This document shows positions 1 to 5,616 of a stretch of DNA of 5,616 nucleotides, in pieces. This DNA is from UBA5760 sp964649385 (lineage in GTDB: Bacteria > Chloroflexota > Dehalococcoidia > Dehalococcoidales > UBA5760): positions 1 to 5,616 of the forward strand of contig CAZYRA010000072.1 of the NCBI GenBank assembly GCA_964649385.1. The letters are read 5' to 3'. The position numbers were made by a program, and so were the translations under genes. Position 1 is the first letter of the stretch. Each line of letters begins with the position of its first letter. The notes under the pieces are model-generated. The model had not been told where the DNA came from and ran no database searches. It worked only from the letters and a program-made list of their open reading frames with translations.

Positions 1-279
1 TATTTCGATACCCGGTGGCATTTGCTGGCTTAAGGCGGCGCTGAAGAAGTGGGGGGAGACCTGCTTGTCTAAGAAGATGTCGGCAAGCTCAGCTTCGCTG
101 GTTACTCCGATGGCTAACGGCATAGCCAGTGATATTCGGGGGTGGGGACTGAACCCCTTTGAATAGGCCAACGGGAGCCTTGCCCTGTGCAATGCCCTCT
201 GCCACAGACGTATCAAATCAAGGTGGGAGATGAATTTTATCTCCTTCCCTCGCTTAAACCTAACCCTCAGGCGGTACAT
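1..279 (-). CDS. DUF2344 / TIGR03936-type radical SAM-linked protein, N-terminal 93 residues (runs off left edge)
   Basis: Reading leftward from an ATG at 279 gives 93 codons without a stop, to the window edge. The protein starts MYRLRVRFKRGKEIKF, then has FISHLDL (residues 16-22), an RAL..A.LPLAYSKGFSPHPRI segment (about 28-49) and ends in PPGIEI (88-93). This is the N-terminal pattern of the DUF2344 family, called radical SAM-linked because members sit beside or are fused to a B12-binding radical SAM protein. Its molecular role is not established to my knowledge. Only the first part of a roughly 200-residue domain is present. The start overlaps the end of the upstream membrane-protein gene by 20 bases in another frame. 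Only a weak purine-rich stretch precedes it (AGAAG, 4 nt away), so translation is probably coupled to that gene. The start is supported because the motif-bearing sequence begins immediately. The family call is from motif recognition. Confidence 0.85.
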   Translation of the reverse strand, partial: MYRLRVRFKRGKEIKFISHLDLIRLWQRALHRARLPLAYSKGFSPHPRISLAMPLAIGVTSEAELADIFLDKQVSPHFFSAALSQQMPPGIEI

Positions 280-1546
280 TTTGCTTCTGCTTTTCCTTGG
301 TCAGTAGGACTTCTTCTATTTTTAGTCCCCGCATCTTGGTTATCACTATCTTTAAGCCCTTGTACTTTAGCTGTTCGCCTTGTCTCGGGATGTGTCCCAG
401 CAGGTTGAGGATGAAACCGGCTACGGTCTCGTAGTCTTCGCCCTCAGGCAGCGCGAGCTCCATCTCTTCATTGGCTTCATCGATACGCATGCTGCCGTCA
501 ATCTGGAAGGTGTATTCGTTAATCGCTTCGTATTCCTTTTCCACACTGGCCAGCTCATCCCCGACCTGACCGACGATCTCCTCGACCAGCCGGCTCAGGC
601 TGACCACGCCAGCGGTACCCCCGTACTCATCTACAATTACCGCCATGCGGTAGTTGTTGTCCCTCATCTCGGCAAAGAGCTCGTTAATATGCTTGGTCTC
701 CGGGGTGAAGTAGGGGGGGCGGATGAGATCATCAAGGACGCTCTGGTTATCGATAGTTCCCTTGGCTAGTGCCATCAGCACGTCCTTGATGGAAAGGATA
801 CCGACCACATTGTCCATGTTCTCCTCGTATACCGGGAAGCGGGAGAGGGGTGATTCGGCGTAGAGGGCGAGGAAATCAGCTACTGTTGAGCCCTGCTCTA
901 TGGCGACTACCTCCGGACGGGGTACCATAACCTCACGGACCGGTCGGTCACCGAAGTCGAAAACATTGTGCAGCATCTCTGCCTCAGCTTCTTCCACTGT
1001 CCCTTCCTTATGCCCTACCGATATCATGGTACGGATTTCCTCTTCGCTGACCAGCGATCGGGATACCGGCTCCCCGCCGGCCATTTTACTCAGTCTTGAG
1101 GCTATTGAGCTCAGCGCCAGTACAGCGGGGGTAAACACCGCTTGAGCCACCTCTACCGGTCGTGCCAGTTTTATCGCTGTCCGTTCGGCGTTGTGGGCGG
1201 CGATGATCTTGGGGGTCGTTTCACAGAATACCAGGAGGATGATAGTCACTCCTATCGTGGCAATCAGGATGCCCTGTTCCCCCCAGACGGAGACGGCGAG
1301 CACCGTAGCCAGGACTGCCGCTGCTGTGTTGACCAGATTGTTGCCGGTCAGGATGGCGGAGAGCAGCTTCTCCGGATGTCGCATCATTCTGGCTATCCGC
1401 GCCGCACCGGGCACCTTGGTGCTGACCAAGTGCTCAACCCTTATCCTTTGCAGGGCGGTAAAGGCTGTTTCCGAACTGGAGAAGAAGGCGGATAGGAAGA
1501 GACAGACGATAAAGATTACCAGATATACTGTTTCTATGCCACTCAT
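260..1546 (-). CDS. CNNM-domain / CBS-pair / CorC-HlyC family membrane protein (hemolysin-like, putative Mg2+ transport)
   Basis: This is a complete 428-residue protein with the full family architecture. The N-terminal CNNM (DUF21) membrane domain covers about residues 1-155, with hydrophobic segments near 7-30, 60-88, 92-108 and 131-150. It carries FSSSETA (22-28), GNNLVN (68-73) and ETTPK (109-113). A CBS pair follows: the first from VMVPRP (207) to about 260, the second about 275-331 with VDEYGGTAGVV (306-316 approx.). A CorC_HlyC domain ends the protein (about 345-417). Relatives such as CorB/CorC and eukaryotic CNNM proteins bind Mg-ATP at the CBS pair and are implicated in Mg2+ efflux; the old 'hemolysin' name is poorly supported. 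The ATG at 1546 is preceded by GGTGAT (complement of 1552-1557), a match to the anti-Shine-Dalgarno complement at 5-nt spacing. A strong promoter lies about 50 nt further upstream. The stop is TAG at 262-260, inside the next gene. The exact substrate is inferred. Confidence 0.93.
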   Translation of the reverse strand: MSGIETVYLVIFIVCLFLSAFFSSSETAFTALQRIRVEHLVSTKVPGAARIARMMRHPEKLLSAILTGNNLVNTAAAVLATVLAVSVWGEQGILIATIGVTIILLVFCETTPKIIAAHNAERTAIKLARPVEVAQAVFTPAVLALSSIASRLSKMAGGEPVSRSLVSEEEIRTMISVGHKEGTVEEAEAEMLHNVFDFGDRPVREVMVPRPEVVAIEQGSTVADFLALYAESPLSRFPVYEENMDNVVGILSIKDVLMALAKGTIDNQSVLDDLIRPPYFTPETKHINELFAEMRDNNYRMAVIVDEYGGTAGVVSLSRLVEEIVGQVGDELASVEKEYEAINEYTFQIDGSMRIDEANEEMELALPEGEDYETVAGFILNLLGHIPRQGEQLKYKGLKIVITKMRGLKIEEVLLTKEKQKQNVPPEG

Positions 1547-1603
1547 GTATCATCACCCCGCTCTTAGAAGCAGATTCAAGATTCCCTTTCTTCCTTTTAG
1601 TTC

Positions 1604-1632
1604 ATCATAGCATTGGCTATTAGGGGTGTCAA
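1604..1632 (-). promoter_or_regulatory. Near-consensus sigma-70 promoter for the CNNM/CBS gene
   Basis: On the minus strand the -35 box is a perfect TTGACA (complement of 1627-1632). Exactly 17 bp of spacer follow, then TATGAT (complement of 1604-1609), a 5/6 match to TATAAT. Transcription should start near 1597, giving a leader of about 50 nt before the ATG at 1546. It probably also transcribes the overlapping DUF2344 gene. This is the best promoter match in the window, but it has not been shown experimentally. Confidence 0.8.
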
Positions 1633-1641
1633 AAGGGGGTA

Positions 1642-1672
1642 TTGTCTCAACGCAAGGAATCTATGCTATAAT
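1642..1672 (+). promoter_or_regulatory. Extended -10 promoter for tsaD, adjacent to the start codon
   Basis: TGCTATAAT at 1664-1672 is a perfect extended -10 element (TGn plus TATAAT). The best upstream -35 candidate is TTGTCT at 1642-1647, a 4/6 match at a long 19-bp spacing; extended -10 promoters tolerate weak -35 boxes. The usual start distance puts +1 near 1678-1679, only about 3 nt before the ATG at 1682. The mRNA would therefore be leaderless or nearly so. The -35 candidate is separated by 9 bp from the -35 box of the divergent promoter. Confidence 0.65.
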
Positions 1673-1681
1673 TCCGGGAGT

Positions 1682-2659
1682 ATGAAAATCCTGGGTATTG
1701 AGACCTCCTGTGACGAAACGGCGGCTGCAGTGGTGGAGGACGGCGCCAGTATATTGTCCAATAAAATTGCTTCGCAGGTAGAAATCCATGCCCGATATGG
1801 GGGGATTGTCCCCGAGGTCGCCTCCCGGCAGCATATCCTGAGTATCGTTCCGGTAGTTGAGCAGGCAATGGTTGAGGCTGGCACCAACTGGGGAGATTTA
1901 GCGGCTATCGCTGTTACCATCGGCCCTGGCTTGGCCGGCTCACTCTTGGTGGGAGCGAATGCGGCCAAGGCGATTGCCTTTGCCCGGAGACTGCCCCTTA
2001 TCGGTGTCAACCATCTGGAGGGGCATATCTATGCCGGCTGGCTCAGTTGCCAGCGCATTGACTTCCCCCTGGTGTGCCTGATTGTTTCCGGCGGGCACAG
2101 TGACCTGGTGCTGATGAAAGGGCATGGGGATTATGTACTGCTGGGTAGGACGAGGGATGATGCGGCTGGTGAGGCCTTCGATAAGGCAGCCAGAATTCTG
2201 GGTTTGGGCTATCCCGGTGGCCCCGCTATTGAGCGGGCGGCGGTAGACGGCTCTGATTGCCTGAGCTTGCCCCGTGCCTGGCTGAGGGGGAACAATGACT
2301 TTAGCTTCAGCGGGGTAAAGACTGCCCTGTTGCGGCTGGTAGAGGGGGGTCAGGTCTCATCGGCGGCGGATGCGGCGGCTTCTTTTCAGACAGCGGTGGT
2401 TGAGGTCCTGGTCGCCAAGACCGTAGCCGTTGCTAGAAAACACCGGGTAAAGCATATTCTGCTGGTTGGTGGGGTGGCATCAAACAAGTTTCTCCGCCAG
2501 CAGATGGTGAGCGCCTCTCCGGTAACGGTCCTGATTCCAGAGCCTATCCTGTGTACCGATAATGCGGCTATGATTGCTGCCTGCGGATACTACCGCCTTC
2601 AGGCTGGCAAGATAGACGGTTTGGATCTGGATGTAGTTCCCTCCTTGAGATTGGCTTAG
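1682..2659 (+). CDS. tsaD: tRNA N6-adenosine threonylcarbamoyltransferase TsaD
   Basis: The 325-residue protein belongs to the Kae1/TsaD/Qri7 family. It transfers threonylcarbamoyl from threonylcarbamoyl-AMP to A37 of ANN-decoding tRNAs, working in bacteria with TsaB and TsaE; the activated donor comes from TsaC. Those partners are not in the window. Seen motifs: the N-terminal MKILGIETSCDET (1-13), the metal-binding HLEGH (H111, H115), SGGHSDL (136-142), the segment from GRTRDDAAGEAFDKAA (155-170) to GYPGGP (176-181), FSFSGVKTALLR (207-218), GGVASN (263-268), and CTDNAAM (291-297) with metal ligand D293. The length is slightly below the usual 330-345, with a short C-terminus but no lost motif. 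An in-frame TTG at 1613 would add 23 residues, but family proteins start at MKILGIE-like sequence and the promoter overlaps that extension, so ATG 1682 is chosen. GGGAG at 1676-1680 is only 1 nt from the ATG, too close for a normal Shine-Dalgarno site. Confidence 0.96.
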   Translation: MKILGIETSCDETAAAVVEDGASILSNKIASQVEIHARYGGIVPEVASRQHILSIVPVVEQAMVEAGTNWGDLAAIAVTIGPGLAGSLLVGANAAKAIAFARRLPLIGVNHLEGHIYAGWLSCQRIDFPLVCLIVSGGHSDLVLMKGHGDYVLLGRTRDDAAGEAFDKAARILGLGYPGGPAIERAAVDGSDCLSLPRAWLRGNNDFSFSGVKTALLRLVEGGQVSSAADAAASFQTAVVEVLVAKTVAVARKHRVKHILLVGGVASNKFLRQQMVSASPVTVLIPEPILCTDNAAMIAACGYYRLQAGKIDGLDLDVVPSLRLA

Positions 2660-2843
2660 AGGGTGGTGATTGGCTTCTATCAGGTGCAGGGCTCTTCTGT
2701 ATAGGTAATAGGTGTATTTTTTGCAGACCCACAATACTGTTCTGCGAGGTAGAGGATTAATTGTGACAGGGAGTAATGGGTTGATTGTGGGACTATAGCT
2801 CCTCTAAATGGATGGCATTGGCTGTAAATGCTTTTCCATGGAG
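2660..2843. other. Non-coding gap between tsaD and the groES promoter
   Basis: I see no convincing gene, tRNA or structured RNA here. A T6 run near 2716-2721 is not directly preceded by a stable hairpin, so no clear intrinsic terminator closes tsaD. Short inverted repeats, such as GCATT at 2815-2819 with AATGC at 2827-2831, are weak and could be chance. Some tsaD transcripts may read through into groESL. Confidence 0.5.
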
Positions 2844-2872
2844 TTGCGGCATTACGCCATATAGGGTATTAT
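2844..2872 (+). promoter_or_regulatory. Candidate vegetative promoter of groES-groEL
   Basis: TTGCGG (2844-2849, 3/6 match) is followed at 17 bp by TATTAT (2867-2872, 5/6 match). This predicts a start near 2879, at the left edge of the CIRCE operator, which is where HrcA-controlled promoters usually place it. An overlapping alternative -10, TATAAA at 2872-2877, would shift the start a few bases. The -35 box is weak, so the exact assignment is uncertain. The placement relative to CIRCE is the stronger argument. Confidence 0.55.
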
Positions 2873-2877
2873 ATAAA

Positions 2878-2904
2878 TTAGCACTCTCGCACCGAGAGTG
2901 CTAA
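2878..2904 (+). promoter_or_regulatory. CIRCE operator (HrcA binding site), perfect match
   Basis: TTAGCACTC (2878-2886), a 9-nt spacer and GAGTGCTAA (2896-2904) match the CIRCE consensus at every position. CIRCE is bound by the heat-shock repressor HrcA, which GroEL itself helps to keep active, so groESL is feedback-controlled. The site lies 47 bp upstream of the groES ATG and overlaps the predicted transcription start. The spacer starts with TCG and ends with CGA, so the symmetry extends to 12-bp arms around a 3-nt CAC centre. No hrcA gene is in the window; its presence elsewhere in the genome is inferred. Confidence 0.97.
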
Positions 2905-2951
2905 AATAATGGCCAAAAGGTTAGTCCAAAAAATAAAAAGGAGGATTTGGA

Positions 2952-3248
2952 ATGGCAGAAAGTTTGAAGCCGTTGGCTGACCGGGTTGTAGTTAAACCCA
3001 GTGATAAGGAGAGGGTGAGTAAGGGAGGTATTGTTCTCCCCGACACCATCAAGGAGAAACCCCAGGAGGGAGAGGTTATTGCGGTTGGTGATGGCAGGCT
3101 ATCAGAGGACGGTAAGAGGTTACCTATGGATGTCAAAGTGGGCGACATTGTAATCTATGCCAAATACGGTGGCACCGAGATTAAGATTGAAGACGAAGAA
3201 TTCATGATTTTGCGTGAGAGTGACATTTTGGCTAAGAAGGCCAAATAA
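2952..3248 (+). CDS. groES: Co-chaperonin GroES (Cpn10)
   Basis: The 98-residue protein has the normal GroES length. Seven copies form the lid that closes the GroEL chamber in the cytoplasm and triggers release of the substrate protein into the cavity. It starts MAESLKPLADRVVVKP, typical of the family. The mobile loop spans about residues 17-32 and contains GGIVLP (25-30), whose IVL tripeptide (27-29) contacts GroEL. VGDIVIYAKYGGTEIK (63-78) and EEFMILRESDILA (82-94) complete the beta-barrel core. An ideal Shine-Dalgarno site, AAGGAGG (2938-2944), lies 7 nt before the ATG. It is the first gene after CIRCE and is separated from groEL by 32 bp, the usual groESL operon order. No anomaly seen. 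Confidence 0.98.
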   Translation: MAESLKPLADRVVVKPSDKERVSKGGIVLPDTIKEKPQEGEVIAVGDGRLSEDGKRLPMDVKVGDIVIYAKYGGTEIKIEDEEFMILRESDILAKKAK

Positions 3249-3267
3249 TAAATCAGGTTTAGTATAT

Positions 3268-3274
3268 AAGGAGG
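3268..3274 (+). promoter_or_regulatory. Strong Shine-Dalgarno site that fixes the TTG start of groEL
   Basis: AAGGAGG lies 6 nt before the TTG at 3281. The site repeats the groES one at nearly the same spacing. The sequence after TTG encodes AKQIVF, the family N-terminus, and no ATG or GTG sits at that position. The pair therefore establishes a non-ATG initiation codon for groEL. Confidence 0.88.
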
Positions 3275-3280
3275 ATAAAA

Positions 3281-4912
<1,632 letters not shown>

Positions 4913-4936
4913 TCTCCTGCCCCTGTATCGTGATAG

Positions 4937-4970
4937 AAACGGCCGTAGTTTTTTGACTGCGGCCGTTTTT
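4937..4970 (+). terminator. Rho-independent terminator of groESL
   Basis: The left arm (4937-4949) and right arm (4956-4968) pair over 13 bp with a single G-U wobble (4946 with 4959). The core is CGGCCG and the loop is the 6 nt TTTTTG. The T run 4966-4970 ends the stem. It starts 24 nt after the groEL stop codon. The strength and position indicate that the groESL transcript ends here, leaving the downstream gene with its own promoter. Confidence 0.9.
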
Positions 4971-5085
4971 GATTGCAGTCTTGGGTAATCTGCCTGCCTG
5001 CTCCTGAAATCAAAATAAGGGTAATTCTAACTCTATAGGTGGTATTATTGGGGATACGTCGATAGGATATGATAGGAAGGTAGCG

Positions 5086-5616
5086 ATGAAGGCACAATTG
5101 ATCATCACGCATCCCGGCGGCGCGCATTTTGATGAGGTGACAGCCGTCAGTCTGGTTCTGACCGTATATTCCGATACGGAATTCCGTATTGAGCGGCGCG
5201 AGCCCGTCCCGGCGGAGTTGGATGATCCGGATGTGTGGGTGGTAGATATCGGCGATCGGCATGAGCCGGAGAAGCATAATTTTGATCATCACCAGTCCCT
5301 GGGCTGCCCGGCGGCGTTTGTCCTGGTAGCTGAATACCTGGGACTGGTGGAGACTATGTCCGTCATGCCGTGGTGGTATTTCAAGGACGAGGTTGACCGC
5401 TTCGGGCCGGTAAAAAGCTCTGTAAAATATCATGCCGGTGATGACCTCGTAAACCGGAATCCGGTGGAAAGCTGGCTGGTAGCCAGATTCGCTTCCGGGC
5501 CGGAAGCATGCCTCCCCATGCTTAAGGCTTTTGGTACTCATATCATCGGGGAAGCCCGCACGCTTAAAAGCCAGATTGATTTTTGGAAAACCAGCTCCAG
5601 GCTGGTAATTGCGGGG
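5086..5616 (+). CDS. MYG1 / UPF0160-like DHH-type phosphohydrolase, N-terminal 177 residues (runs off right edge)
   Basis: An ATG at 5086 opens 177 codons without a stop to the window edge. Residues 9-17, HPGGAHFDE, match the HxGxxHxDE signature of the MYG1/UPF0160 family (H9, H14, D16). VVDIGDRHEPEKHNFDHHQ (52-70) matches the family's VVDVGG.YDP...YDHHQ block, with D54 and D67-H68-H69 as likely metal ligands. Eukaryotic MYG1 is a nuclear and mitochondrial 3'-5' RNA exonuclease; bacterial members are mostly uncharacterised metal-dependent hydrolases of about 300 residues, so roughly half seems present. The region between DHHQ and the middle domain is shorter than I recall for MYG1, and the usual DNG-type motif is replaced by DEVDRFGP (100-107). 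AGGAAGG at 5074-5080 is a Shine-Dalgarno site 5 nt before the ATG. No good promoter was seen. The gene follows the groEL terminator, so it is probably an independent unit. Family call moderately sure; substrate unknown. Confidence 0.8.
   Translation, partial: MKAQLIITHPGGAHFDEVTAVSLVLTVYSDTEFRIERREPVPAELDDPDVWVVDIGDRHEPEKHNFDHHQSLGCPAAFVLVAEYLGLVETMSVMPWWYFKDEVDRFGPVKSSVKYHAGDDLVNRNPVESWLVARFASGPEACLPMLKAFGTHIIGEARTLKSQIDFWKTSSRLVIAG

Noticed and set aside
1613..1681. A 23-residue N-terminal extension of TsaD from a TTG at 1613
   Set aside because: Family proteins start at the MKILGIETS-like sequence; the extension has no SD site and contains the -35 and -10 elements of the tsaD promoter.
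2660..2760. A possible tsaD terminator near the T6 run at 2716-2721
   Set aside because: The only nearby hairpin is about 5 bp with a wobble pair, and it is not adjacent to the T run.
2811..2860. Short inverted repeats upstream of the groES promoter (GCATT/AATGC, GGC/GCC)
   Set aside because: Stems of 3-5 bp are expected by chance and match no known operator.
5043..5073. A possible promoter for the MYG1-like gene (TATGAT at 5068-5073)
   Set aside because: No acceptable -35 box at 16-18 bp and no extended -10; the predicted start would also remove part of the SD site.

Overview
The window is a bacterial chromosomal segment packed with housekeeping genes. It has six protein-coding genes in two divergent blocks, two of them cut by the window edges. 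The GroEL and GroES proteins, the perfect CIRCE operator, the Shine-Dalgarno sites and the sigma-70-type promoters all point to a bacterium. From memory of the families, the GroEL wording (for example GPKGH, KKWGAP, VIDDGVTIA) looks most like Chloroflexota, possibly Dehalococcoidia. That placement is an impression and was not tested by alignment.

Leftward block (minus strand, positions 1-1632). A near-consensus promoter drives a CNNM/CBS-pair/CorC-HlyC membrane protein, probably linked to Mg2+ transport. Its last 20 bases overlap the start of a DUF2344 'radical SAM-linked' protein, which runs off the left edge. The overlap implies one transcript and probably coupled translation.

Rightward block (plus strand, positions 1642-5616). 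tsaD encodes the catalytic subunit for the universal tRNA t6A37 modification. Its extended -10 promoter lies so close to the ATG that the mRNA should be nearly leaderless. After a 292-bp non-coding gap come a promoter and a textbook CIRCE operator, then groES and groEL (the latter with a TTG start), closed by a strong intrinsic terminator. A MYG1/UPF0160-like DHH-type hydrolase gene begins downstream and runs off the right edge.

The -35 boxes of the two divergent promoters are only 9 bp apart, so the membrane-protein operon and tsaD share a compact control region. groESL should be a heat-shock unit repressed by HrcA, whose gene is not in the window. I found no mobile element, CRISPR array, RNA gene or clearly new multi-gene system. 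The most unusual points are the near-leaderless tsaD, the extended CIRCE palindrome at the predicted mRNA 5' end, and the MYG1-like gene.
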